Positions 24,027 to 32,979 of a DNA stretch of 64,000 nt are shown here, piece by piece. The position numbers and the translations under genes are program-made. Below the pieces are notes generated by a model. That model ran no database searches. It was not told the DNA's origin and saw nothing but the letters and a program-made list of their open reading frames with translations. The first letter of the stretch is position 1, and each line of letters begins with the position of its first letter. This stretch comes from Nostoc carneum NIES-2107 (GTDB lineage: Bacteria > Cyanobacteriota > Cyanobacteriia > Cyanobacteriales > Nostocaceae), in the NCBI GenBank assembly GCA_002368155.1, contig AP018180.1, forward strand, positions 3,660,719 through 3,724,718, read 5' to 3'.

Positions 24027-26219
24027 TTAGCTTCTTGCTTCCAAGTAGCGAGAAATTGCATGATCGAGGTGTGGCATTAATTCAGCGCGACTGCTACCGA
24101 GAACACTGTAAGCTGGGCGGGGAGCGATGAAACCTAGTTCTTGGCTAGGTACAGAAATTAGACTATTGACACTCACACCTGCTTTTTTCGCTGCTAATCG
24201 TGCTAAATCGGCCCAAGCGACAGCGCCTTTATTAGCTAAGTGCCACAAACCGTTTTCGCCATCAATCAGTAAATCTAGGCTGGTATGCACCAAATCCGGT
24301 ACATAGGTAGGTGAGACGATCGCATCTTTTGCGGCGACAAAAGTATTACCTGCAGCTAATTGTCTCAGGGCGATGGTGACGAAGTTATACTCATCCCACG
24401 GGCCGAAAAATGCGCTGGTGCGAATTACTAAAGATGCTGGATAAGCTTGCAATACAAGCTTTTCTGCTAAAACTTTGCTGCACCCATAGACGTTGAGGGG
24501 AGCAACTGTATCGGTTTCCACATAAGGATTAGACCCAGCACCATCAAATACTAAATCTGATGAGAAAGTTAGCAGTGCGATATGATGTTGAGCGCAAGCA
24601 GCAGCTAAATTTGCAGGGCCTTCTGCGTTTACTTTTAAACAGATGTGGGGTTCGCGTTCTGCATCGTCTACTCGCACATATCCCGCAGCATTCACAACTG
24701 CCCAAGGTTGTAATTCGGTAAGTACTTGCTCAATGGAAGCGGGATTGGCAATATCCATATCTTGGCGTGTCAGCAGACGATATGAAATTCCCCGCACTTC
24801 ACACAACCGCGCAAAAGCCTTGCCAAGCGTTCCTGTGGCTCCAATTATTGCTAGGGGACGAGAACTATTACCCCCTCTGCCCCTCTGCTCCTCTGCTCCT
24901 CTGCTGTTACCACAGCTAACTGCTGGGTACACCAAACGCCCTGGACGATGCCACCACCCTAGGGTTTCGAGGATGGGGTGATTGGGTTTACGTCCTGCAG
25001 CTAAATCTTCCACCATTTTGGCGATCGCAGTTTTTCTCGGACTTCGCGAACGCAAATCAAATACACCTGGCTCGTAGTATCCTACACAACGAGTTAGTAA
25101 ACTATTCCAATCGTAACTGCCCAGAAGTGCCCAAACCGTTACCGCACGCACATCTGCGCCCTGGTCTTTGAGTTCTTGGGCTGCATTCCACACTTCATGG
25201 AGCCAGCGTAATTGTTCTTCGCGGGTGCAACTAAGGTGAACTTCTGTGACAGCTATGGGTAGTTGATAGCGTTCCCATGTTTCTTGCAGCAATGTGCGCG
25301 GCCCTGCTAAACCTTCGGTGCAAACTCGCACAGCTTCCACATCTGCATAATTGTCCCGCCCATTACCACCATGCGTCCAGGCGGGATAATTTTCTAGATG
25401 TTCATCTAAAAAGCGCTCGCTTGTTAGGTAATGGTTAATGCCGATAATGTCAGGGGGACAGGTATTTTGTACAAATACTTCCAGTTCAGCTTCGGTAACA
25501 CCACAGTAGCGTAAGTAACCCCACATGGGATGAGTGGGAGTGATTCGACCACACAATAAATCTAAACTTAACCAGCGACGCTCGTTTTCAAATTCTGCTT
25601 GATAAGTTAGCTTGGGTGTACTGTAAGTCTTACCCAAATCTTCGGTTTGTACCAATTTAGCATTGGGGTTAACTTCGCGGATAGCTTGCATTGAAAGTGC
25701 GATCGCTCGACATTCCCCCAATAAAGCCCGGGCAAAAGTTAAAGCGTCCCGGCCGTGAGGATACCAGTGTCCGTACATCCCACTGAATCTGGCGGTTGTT
25801 AGTGGCTCATTGACAGGCGTGTAATGCGTGACCCAAGGATAGCGTTCTGCCACTGCACGGGCAAAAACCGCTAATTTCTCAGGAAATTTTGGGTCTATCA
25901 AGCTGGTATCACGCGGCCCGCTACCATGATGTACTAATCCCACAATTGGAAGGATACCCAGTTCCCGCAAGCGTTCCAAGCGTTCATCTGCCCATGACCA
26001 ATCAGCATTCTCTAAACCATTAGGTGCTATCCGTTCCCACAGTACCGGATAGCGAATTGCCTGTATACCTAGTTCAGCGAATAAATCTAGGTCATCCAAG
26101 CGCGTTGCATGACCATTACGTTCTAACTGATCGAAATACTCTTCACCCACACGATTAACCGTACACTCGACACCAGCCCACACTTCTAAGGGAAGTGACG
26201 ATTTGAAAGCAGAAGCCAT
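24027..26219 (-). CDS. GH1-like glycosidase fused to RmlD-like reductase
   Basis: A 730-residue bifunctional protein. Residues 1-425 form a family 1 glycoside hydrolase-like barrel with TPVNEP (acid/base Glu138) and VTEVH (candidate nucleophile Glu326). Residues 456-730 form an NAD(P)-binding short-chain domain like dTDP-4-dehydrorhamnose reductase: GATGTLG at about 460-466 and active-site YGCSK at 578-582. The 437-453 linker (GNSRGAEEQRGRG) is coded by a short-repeat tract. It is the second gene after the mutase fusion. A role in cell-surface sugar metabolism is likely; the substrate is unknown. Confidence 0.85.
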   Translation of the reverse strand: MASAFKSSLPLEVWAGVECTVNRVGEEYFDQLERNGHATRLDDLDLFAELGIQAIRYPVLWERIAPNGLENADWSWADERLERLRELGILPIVGLVHHGSGPRDTSLIDPKFPEKLAVFARAVAERYPWVTHYTPVNEPLTTARFSGMYGHWYPHGRDALTFARALLGECRAIALSMQAIREVNPNAKLVQTEDLGKTYSTPKLTYQAEFENERRWLSLDLLCGRITPTHPMWGYLRYCGVTEAELEVFVQNTCPPDIIGINHYLTSERFLDEHLENYPAWTHGGNGRDNYADVEAVRVCTEGLAGPRTLLQETWERYQLPIAVTEVHLSCTREEQLRWLHEVWNAAQELKDQGADVRAVTVWALLGSYDWNSLLTRCVGYYEPGVFDLRSRSPRKTAIAKMVEDLAAGRKPNHPILETLGWWHRPGRLVYPAVSCGNSRGAEEQRGRGGNSSRPLAIIGATGTLGKAFARLCEVRGISYRLLTRQDMDIANPASIEQVLTELQPWAVVNAAGYVRVDDAEREPHICLKVNAEGPANLAAACAQHHIALLTFSSDLVFDGAGSNPYVETDTVAPLNVYGCSKVLAEKLVLQAYPASLVIRTSAFFGPWDEYNFVTIALRQLAAGNTFVAAKDAIVSPTYVPDLVHTSLDLLIDGENGLWHLANKGAVAWADLARLAAKKAGVSVNSLISVPSQELGFIAPRPAYSVLGSSRAELMPHLDHAISRYLEARS

Positions 26220-26262
26220 AAGTTACAACTCATACCAATTTTAGATTCAAGATCCTTTCCAT

Positions 26263-26289
26263 GTAGGATGCGTTAATAACGCATCCTAC
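26263..26289. terminator. Perfect hairpin between the two fusion genes
   Basis: GTAGGATGCGTTA / TAACGCATCCTAC arms pair perfectly, with a 1-nt centre, in the 78-bp gap between two minus-strand genes. It could attenuate transcription into the GH1-RmlD gene. It belongs to a common dispersed repeat type. Confidence 0.55.
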
Positions 26290-26297
26290 CCGTGTTT

Positions 26298-28736
26298 TCA
26301 AGCTTTAACTGCAATTTGCTTGTACACAGAAAGAGCCTGAGCCACACATTGATCCATGTTGTAGTATTTGTATGTTGCCAGTCGCCCGACGAAATAGACT
26401 CCTGGTGTACTATCAGACAGCGCCTTATACTGCTTGTACATTTCGTTATTTTCTGGACGTGGCACAGGATAGTAAGGATCGCCCTCAGCTTTGGGAAACT
26501 CGTACACAATACTAGTTTTATTGTGTTCCTGCCCAGTCAAGTATTTAAACTCCGTCACACGGGTGTAAAGCTGTTCGTTCGGATAGTTGATGACTGGCGC
26601 TGGTTGAAACACAGCAGTGTTGTGTGTCTCATGCTTAAAATCGAGCGAACGGTATGGTAGTTTGCCGTAGCGATAATCAAAGAATTCATCCACTGGCCCT
26701 GTGTAAACCATCTCCCGGCAAGGAATGGCTTTTTGAATCTCTTGGTAATCTGTATTCAGCATTACCTTGATATTCGGGTGATTGAGCATATTCTCAAACA
26801 TCCGTGTAAAGCCGTGCCGTGGCATTGCTTGATAAGTATCTGTAAAATAGCGGTCGTCGCGGTTACTACGCGTTGGTATCCGGGCAATTACGGATTTATC
26901 TAGTTCTGAGGGGTCGAGTCCCCATTGCTTGCGGGTATAGCCTCGGAAAAACTTTTCATACAGTTCTCGACCAACTTTGCTGACTACCACATCCTCGCTA
27001 GTACGGATTTGTTCTATGGGTTCCGCAAGTGATTCATAAAATGCCTTCACCTCAAATGAATTTAGATTCATACCATACAACTTGTTGATGGTGTCGAGGT
27101 TGATGGGGATAGGAACAAGCTGCCCATCTACACTGGCAAGAACGCGATGTTCGTAAGAACGCCATTGTGTAAAGCGTGAAAGGTATTCAAAGACTTCGCG
27201 GGAGTTGGTGTGAAAGATATGCGGGCCGTATTTATGTACGAGAACTCCATGCTCGTCATAATGGTCATAAGCATTGCCACCAATGTGATTGCGCTTGTCT
27301 ACAACCAGCACTTTTTTACCAGACTGAGTTGCTAGACGTTCAGCAATGACGCTACCGGAGAAACCAGCACCTACAATTAAGTAATCGAAGACAAAATCTC
27401 TAGTAATGATATTTGGTGCTTGTGTACCTACCGCCCCTTTAGAGTTAACTTTATCTTCGGTATCACGGGTTGCGATCGCAGAATCAATCAGTTTCATCAT
27501 CGAGGCCCAAGTGCGATCCCAAGAAATCTTTTCTAAAAATGTATCTACTTCCGTTAACCATTCTGATGTTCGGGTATCCTCTCGCATTGCTTTTTCGGCG
27601 GCGGCGACGAACTCAGGAACTGTGTCTGCAATTCGCACCAGCTTCGACTCTCCATAAGGACGCACCACATCTTGAATTGATGTAGAGACTACAGGTCTAC
27701 CTGCGGCGAGATATTCTGGAGTTTTGGTAGGGCTAATAAAGCGTGTTGACTCGTTCAGCGCAAACGGTAGCATTGCTAAATCCCACCCTGCTAAATATGC
27801 AGGTAGTTGTTTATAGTCTCTACTACCGAGATAATGTATATTCTCGCGCTGTGGTAAAGTGTCTGGATCGATTTTGACTACTGGGCCAATAATTACTAAA
27901 TGCCAATCTGGACGGCTATCAGCAATCCCAGCAAGTAATTCTATATCCATCCGTTCGTCAATTACGCCAAAAAAGCCCAGGCGGGGATGGGGAATGTGGG
28001 CTTGATCTGCTGGTTCTTGCAGATGTCTCGCTTGGCCAAAGTGTGGCACATCTACACTGCTAGGAAAGGCATAGACGTTGGGGTGCTGGTTTACCTTACT
28101 TTCGTAAAGGCTTTGTCCCCCTGTAAATACTAAGTCTGCAAGGCGGAATAATTCAGCTTCGTAATTCTTTAAAGTCGGTGATGCGCCTTTGAATGCAGAC
28201 AACTCATCCATGCAATCGTACACTACAGCTTGGGGTTGCAAGTGGCGAGTAAAAGCGATCGCCATTGGCGTATAGTACCAACAAATGTATTTGTTAATTT
28301 TCTGTTCTGCCAACAACCCATCAATTAGTACTTGTAAATCTGCATTGATTGCTTCTTGGCTAAGATTCTGTGGTAGATGTGGCACAACCACAACTACTCC
28401 ACTCCCATCTTCATTAATATCTAATCTGGCTAAGGGATCGGCAGAAAAAATTGGCTCCTCAATAAAGAATACTCGTTTGCCTTGAGCACAACGGCTCAGA
28501 AGATGTTGTGGTCTTTGATAAACAAAATTCCAACGTAAATGAGATAAACAAATTATATCGGGAGTATCTTTAAAGGTTTCTGTTGGTTGAGTTTTTTTAT
28601 GGGATGAACTGGAATGTAGCAGTGATGTACCTAATGATTGCGTTTCGTCTATTTCTCTTCGTTTTGTTTTAGCTGGCTGTGCTGAAATAATATTACTGAC
28701 ACCGTTGTTTTTGACTTTAGCTTTTTCACTGGGCAT
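26298..28736 (-). CDS. glf: Glycosyltransferase fused to UDP-galactopyranose mutase
   Basis: An 812-residue fusion. Residues 60-425 resemble a GT-B glycosyltransferase (YQRPQHLLSR, GFFGVIDERMDIELL at about 254-268, PTKTPEYLAAGRPVVST at about 336-352). From 448 on it is a flavin-dependent UDP-galactopyranose mutase: FAD site GAGFSG (456-461), then YEHRVLASVDGQLVPIPINL and RKQWGLDPSEL. The mutase makes UDP-galactofuranose. A tethered transferase suggests direct use of it in a glycan. Linker 426-447 is low-complexity. The ATG follows a plausible ribosome site. Confidence 0.88.
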   Translation of the reverse strand: MPSEKAKVKNNGVSNIISAQPAKTKRREIDETQSLGTSLLHSSSSHKKTQPTETFKDTPDIICLSHLRWNFVYQRPQHLLSRCAQGKRVFFIEEPIFSADPLARLDINEDGSGVVVVVPHLPQNLSQEAINADLQVLIDGLLAEQKINKYICWYYTPMAIAFTRHLQPQAVVYDCMDELSAFKGASPTLKNYEAELFRLADLVFTGGQSLYESKVNQHPNVYAFPSSVDVPHFGQARHLQEPADQAHIPHPRLGFFGVIDERMDIELLAGIADSRPDWHLVIIGPVVKIDPDTLPQRENIHYLGSRDYKQLPAYLAGWDLAMLPFALNESTRFISPTKTPEYLAAGRPVVSTSIQDVVRPYGESKLVRIADTVPEFVAAAEKAMREDTRTSEWLTEVDTFLEKISWDRTWASMMKLIDSAIATRDTEDKVNSKGAVGTQAPNIITRDFVFDYLIVGAGFSGSVIAERLATQSGKKVLVVDKRNHIGGNAYDHYDEHGVLVHKYGPHIFHTNSREVFEYLSRFTQWRSYEHRVLASVDGQLVPIPINLDTINKLYGMNLNSFEVKAFYESLAEPIEQIRTSEDVVVSKVGRELYEKFFRGYTRKQWGLDPSELDKSVIARIPTRSNRDDRYFTDTYQAMPRHGFTRMFENMLNHPNIKVMLNTDYQEIQKAIPCREMVYTGPVDEFFDYRYGKLPYRSLDFKHETHNTAVFQPAPVINYPNEQLYTRVTEFKYLTGQEHNKTSIVYEFPKAEGDPYYPVPRPENNEMYKQYKALSDSTPGVYFVGRLATYKYYNMDQCVAQALSVYKQIAVKA

Positions 28737-29743
28737 AAAAGCTCGCTCTTGTTCCTTAAATTTATTAATCCTGCTAGCAAATCTCTAATACCTTTTCGCT
28801 ATAAGCCAGCGCCAGAATCACTTTCAGCAAAAGCTTGTAACCTATTTTGGCGCATTTTTATCTCGAATTGGTATAACAAATATTTTGGAGGCTTCTTTAT
28901 AAAAGTAATATTTAGACTTTGTACATATCATCTATCAAAGTAGATATAGGTTAAATATATTCTTAAATCTCAAGTATTAGAAAGATATAAATATCAAGAG
29001 CAAAAAATAATTAATCAATACATATATAAATATATGTATTGATGTCGGATATATCTAGAAAATTGAAGGTTGCGCTATGTAAGTATTAACTAATCAATCA
29101 TGAAAATTATTTGTAGCTTCTAGCACACATGATTTTATGGTTGCTAGTCTTTTTCTAAATTTACTAATAAAATCAGCTTAAGTCTGTTCGCTTGCGTACA
29201 TAAGGAATTTAAATTTATCTCTAGAATCATCTGTATCGCCTGCGGGGCTGGTGCGTTAGCGTAGTGGACTGACACAGCTAATTTGGTGCAATAGCAAAGT
29301 TCATTTAATCCGCGTACCCTGCGGGAAGCCGCTGCGCGTCTATATCGGCGTTTATCTGCGGTTCATTTCATCAAATCTAATGCATCATTTTAGGTGTGTC
29401 AGTCCAATACAGGACTTGCGTAAGTCCTATATTTTATTAAATTGTTATTTTTATCACCTTGATTTGTAATAAACTTCCAACAAATTTCAGTCAGTCAAAT
29501 CATTGGTTGGATTTTTTCTGGAATGGCAAACAAGTATTAGCAATTTACTCCTGCTGGTATATCTATTCCCTCAGCCTTAGGTAGGTTAAAACCTGTTTGA
29601 CCATGCATAAAATTCTTTTAATGCAATTGACAAAGATTAGGTTATTGCTTCGATGATTGACATTAATGTTTAAGTTCAAAAAAACTGCCAGAGCTTTTTA
29701 CAGATAAATTTGACCATTTTTTATAAGAAAGATAAGGATAATA
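28737..29743. other. Long intergenic region with nested repeats
   Basis: About 1 kb is AT-rich without a convincing gene. It contains a small element with 12-bp perfect terminal repeats (29265-29406) and a dispersed GC-rich repeat within it (CCCTGCGGGAAGCCGCTGCG, about 29319-29338). A 64-codon frame at 28749-28943 lacks any family sign and is not called. Confidence 0.5.
29265..29406. repeat. MITE-like element with 12-bp terminal repeats
   Basis: TGGACTGACACA at 29265-29276 is exactly inverted at 29395-29406. Similarity of the arms continues with mismatches to about 29 bp. I could not find a target duplication, so mobility is a guess. Confidence 0.55.
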
Positions 29744-29923
29744 ATGATTTATTTAGAACACTTTGGCTTCTTTTTCCTGATATTAACATTCTTGATATTG
29801 ACATTTAATGAAATGAGCATAGCTTTGGATGAATTTGATATTGAGAGTTTTTCTTTATGGACAGGTATTGCTGCTGTAATTGCAGGTTTACCGATGATTT
29901 TCTATCGAGTTTTAGCATTTTAA
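29744..29923 (+). CDS. Small two-helix membrane protein
   Basis: This 59-residue frame starts at an ATG preceded by AAGG about 6 nt upstream. The N-terminal hydrophobic stretch (LEHFGFFFLILTFLILTF) and C-terminal one (WTGIAAVIAGLPMIFYRVLA) should each span a membrane. A charged middle (NEMSIALDEFDIES) separates them. I recognise no family. A MITE begins directly at its stop codon, so the end may have been altered by that insertion. Confidence 0.5.
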   Translation: MIYLEHFGFFFLILTFLILTFNEMSIALDEFDIESFSLWTGIAAVIAGLPMIFYRVLAF

Positions 29924-30147
29924 TACCAATTCAAAAAATGTTTACGACAGATAAGGCATTTAGGATGAAGTCATAACCAGTCAAAGAAGCAGCAATTTTA
30001 GGAGTGAGTTCAGCTAGGAGTTGAGCAACTCCTCTAGTTCCTCGACACTTTCTTCAATCTCGATATGCGTTACCCCTGCCATCACATACCCTGAATGCTA
30101 CTTCTGCCTATATTTACCATCTGTCGCATTCTTTTTTCAAATTGGTA
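29924..30147. mobile_element. MITE family B, copy 3, with transposase remnants
   Basis: A 224-bp version of the TACCAAT... family. On the minus strand it still encodes the beginning of an IS630-type transposase (MAGVTHIEIEESVEELEELL, from about 30083) and, after an internal deletion and in another frame, its last codons (PKIAASLTGYDFILNALSVV). It therefore links the short MITEs to an IS630-family parent. Confidence 0.75.
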
Positions 30148-30168
30148 TCACTTACTTAAGCGAGATTT

Positions 30169-30201
30169 AGATACCCGACTTTTTCAAAAAGTCGGGTATC
30201 T
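30169..30201 (-). terminator. Hairpin after the PD-(D/E)XK gene
   Basis: A strong stem of about 15 bp (AGATACCCGACTTTTT / AAAAAGTCGGGTATCT) lies 45 bp beyond the stop of the minus-strand nuclease gene. A similar one occurs at 41872-41904, so it is also a dispersed repeat. Probably works as terminator. Confidence 0.7.
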
Positions 30202-30246
30202 CAGATCAACGCACCATAAATAAATGCAATTCAGTGTTTCTTCTTA

Positions 30247-30942
30247 TCAAGAATACCAATATTTTTGACGCTGCCAATATTCAGCAACTCTAGCTTCCCA
30301 CTGCTGCCAATAAAATTTAATTGTATCTGCTTCTAACCAGAAAACCTCAGCCGACATCTCAGGAATCGCCACAACCAACAGCGCATGATTTATCTCAATC
30401 CCAAAATCACCATAATATTTATTAGCTGCTCCTATATACGCTGCCAATTGTAGAGGATATTCATATAAACGCTCAATTGAACCTTTAGGTTTATCCGCAG
30501 TTTTCCACTCACAAACACAGGGTATTCCTTGATAGCTAGCAATACAATCTACCTTGCCAGAATACTTCAAATCATAGTGAAAAACAGAGCCTTCAACGAG
30601 CCTAATTGTATCAATTTCTGCTAAAACAGGCTTGATACTTTCCCAATAAGGAAGACTAGCTTCCGAACAAACTGGATTTTCCCCCAGTAGATAGCGTTCA
30701 ATTTGCTTGTGTGTTTTCGTTCCCCGACGACTAGCAGCCGTAGTAATACGGCTTGCTTCTTCTGTACCAACACGCGCTTTCCAGTTTAGTAATCTATCAC
30801 GATCTGCTTGAGGTTTTGTAGCATTAAGTATTGTCGTGACACTAGGTAAGCGATTTCCTTGAGCATCTACATAATATTGTTTGCCATATTCTCGCAGAGA
30901 TTTGGCATCAATTTTTGGTAGCAGTTGAATATCAAATGGCAT
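30247..30942 (-). CDS. PD-(D/E)XK exonuclease-like protein
   Basis: The 231-residue protein has the PSVTTILNATKP entrance sequence and the RGTKTHKQIERYL helix seen in RecB/MGME1-like nucleases. The catalytic core is GKVDCIASYQGI (Asp about 133) followed by CVCEWKTADKP (Glu-X-Lys, about 145-147) and the QLAAYIGAANKYY helix (about 166-178). All metal ligands appear present, so activity is likely. It follows dndC on the same strand after 140 bp that include a 7-bp repeat. Its role in the phosphorothioation island is an inference from position only. Confidence 0.8.
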   Translation of the reverse strand: MPFDIQLLPKIDAKSLREYGKQYYVDAQGNRLPSVTTILNATKPQADRDRLLNWKARVGTEEASRITTAASRRGTKTHKQIERYLLGENPVCSEASLPYWESIKPVLAEIDTIRLVEGSVFHYDLKYSGKVDCIASYQGIPCVCEWKTADKPKGSIERLYEYPLQLAAYIGAANKYYGDFGIEINHALLVVAIPEMSAEVFWLEADTIKFYWQQWEARVAEYWQRQKYWYS

Positions 30943-31082
30943 TAGCTGCTATGGGGGAAATGGTAATGGGTAATTGGTAATTGGTAATGGGTATCAGGGT
31001 TTTTATATTAGTACAGCATGGCGTAGATAAATCACTCTTTTTATGTTTAACTTTGGATTTTGCCATACTGTAGTATTTATAT

Positions 31083-32792
31083 TTATTTAGAACTTCTTTT
31101 AGACTTTTTTTCCTTATTTTGAAATTTCATTTTCCCCCAATTATTTGATTTTTCAGAAGATAAATCACTGGTAACTTCTGTTTTTTCTGTAGATACTTCC
31201 TCTTGTTCCACAATTACTTCCAACGTAGCAGTACTTACTCCCGCAGGTTCTGCTGGAACTGCAAAATCTCCTAAAGTTAACTGCTTAACCTTTTCTACAT
31301 CACCTTGGTCAATTGCTGTTTTCAAATCACGCTTGAGATGAGCATTTTTAACAGCTTCTTCTTTAGAACGGGAACTAGTATTAAAACATTTCTCTAAACT
31401 ATCGTATATCCCCACCCGTCGCACCATCTTGCGAAACTGACGTTCTGTGTCTAATAATTTCGCCATCAGTTCTAAGTGCATAGCGTCATCTGCACAGATT
31501 TCTTCTAATACGGCCCATTCATCGCTACCTAGTAAACTATTATCAGCACCAGGACGAGGATCGTGGAATACTTCACCAGTCACTTCTTGATAAATTCGGG
31601 GTAAACTATCATCAAATTCATGTTTCTCTTCCAACCAAATCCGCCGAATTTCACTCATTTCTTCAAGGGTAATTAAAGTAATATCGCGCATATTTTCTGG
31701 CGCTGTGCGGCGGACTTGTGCTTCTGCTTCTAAGACCTTTCTCAGCCAATATTCCCGCCAATATTTAGTATATGGGCCGTGAATAGGTTCTACAGAAACT
31801 TCACCATCTACATTGCGTTCAAATAGTTGAACTTCACCCCAGATGCGGCGGAAGTCTCTTTTATCGCGGTCATCTCTAATATCTAATTCATTACGAATAT
31901 CTAGTAGAGGTTGCATCCATTCTTTTTCTTCATCATTTTGGATCATTGCCTCCATTGATTTATCCTTATTAACAATTGTGCAAACCCAGCATCCAAAACG
32001 CGAATCACCACAACTAGGAGTGGAAGTATCAACAACTAGGGGACATTCGTTATCTGCTGTTGCACCCCGATACATAGTAAATAAATCTTTGTTGCTATAC
32101 CCCCAGGGATTCTGCCATTGATTCAGGTAAATCCACACTTCATCCGTCCGCCAATCCTCAATTGGCAAGTAAATCAAAGAATTAGGTCGGTTGGGGTTTG
32201 TATTGATGCGATCGCGTATCCGCCATTCTCGATGTTTAGCCATTGTAATTGAACGTTTGACGCTTTCAGTTTTGCGAGTACCCAATACCAGAATTACTTC
32301 TCCATTGGCTTGAATTACGTCACGAATAAAGCCGTCAGTAGGTTTAATCTTCAAGCGTTCCGTACACCACCGCATCCGATTGCGGGGCGCTGGATAACCT
32401 TTGCCAATTAAGTTTACCCAAAATGTATCTTTAACTGCTGGGTAAAGTAGATGAGGCTGTACAGGCATTCCTTGTTCCTTGGCAACATCCTTCATCTGTT
32501 GAAGAGAATTCCGTACCCAAGCAGAGACTATAGGATTTTCTACTAGCGTGTCTGTTGTAATTACATGAACTGGCTTGGTTCTTTGTTCAACTGGTAATCC
32601 GGCGATTGCATTCCAAATCAGCTGTAATGTTGCAGTGCTATCTTTACCTCCTGAATAGCCCACAACCCAGGGAATCTCATCTAAACAATACAATTCTTGA
32701 ATTTCAGCGGTAAGAGTTTGGATATCTGCCACTAAATCTGCTACAGTACGCGATTGCTGACCTTTATTCTCTGGTTGTTGTGCTGTAGTCAT
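31083..32792 (-). CDS. dndC: DNA phosphorothioation protein DndC
   Basis: DndC is the ATP-pyrophosphatase/PAPS-reductase-like enzyme that activates the DNA backbone for sulfur insertion. The P-loop SGGKDS is at 47-52. Cysteines 250, 261, 268 and 271 (DNEC...PSCGDSRFGCWVC) should bind the [4Fe-4S] cluster. Core residues 35-440 match DndC closely. The tail beyond about 510 is low-complexity and lysine/glutamate-rich. It is divergent from dndB across a 187-bp shared promoter region. No dndD or dndE follows. Confidence 0.95.
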   Translation of the reverse strand: MTTAQQPENKGQQSRTVADLVADIQTLTAEIQELYCLDEIPWVVGYSGGKDSTATLQLIWNAIAGLPVEQRTKPVHVITTDTLVENPIVSAWVRNSLQQMKDVAKEQGMPVQPHLLYPAVKDTFWVNLIGKGYPAPRNRMRWCTERLKIKPTDGFIRDVIQANGEVILVLGTRKTESVKRSITMAKHREWRIRDRINTNPNRPNSLIYLPIEDWRTDEVWIYLNQWQNPWGYSNKDLFTMYRGATADNECPLVVDTSTPSCGDSRFGCWVCTIVNKDKSMEAMIQNDEEKEWMQPLLDIRNELDIRDDRDKRDFRRIWGEVQLFERNVDGEVSVEPIHGPYTKYWREYWLRKVLEAEAQVRRTAPENMRDITLITLEEMSEIRRIWLEEKHEFDDSLPRIYQEVTGEVFHDPRPGADNSLLGSDEWAVLEEICADDAMHLELMAKLLDTERQFRKMVRRVGIYDSLEKCFNTSSRSKEEAVKNAHLKRDLKTAIDQGDVEKVKQLTLGDFAVPAEPAGVSTATLEVIVEQEEVSTEKTEVTSDLSSEKSNNWGKMKFQNKEKKSKRSSK

Positions 32793-32979
32793 TTATCCCT
32801 ACCTTTGGAAACTCATCTCTCTATCTGGGCAATCACATTTGGCTTATACAGTCAACACTCATCTACCCAGCACCAAGGGTGAACACGGGTTTCTCAAATG
32901 TTTTTAAAAACTGTACTATTAATAGCGAACTTTTTGGACAACTAAACTACTTTACATTATCTAGGTTTTAAAAATTAAC
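32793..32979. promoter_or_regulatory. Divergent dndC-dndB promoter region
   Basis: The 187-bp gap separates the two divergent start codons, so both promoters must lie here. A TTGGAC hexamer at 32934-32939 is a possible -35 for dndB, but no good -10 at standard spacing was found. In known systems DndB represses dnd genes, so operator sites would be expected here; none was identified by eye. Confidence 0.4.

Noticed and set aside
28749-28943. 64-codon plus-strand frame beside the mutase fusion
   Set aside because: No family sign and unusual composition; probably chance.
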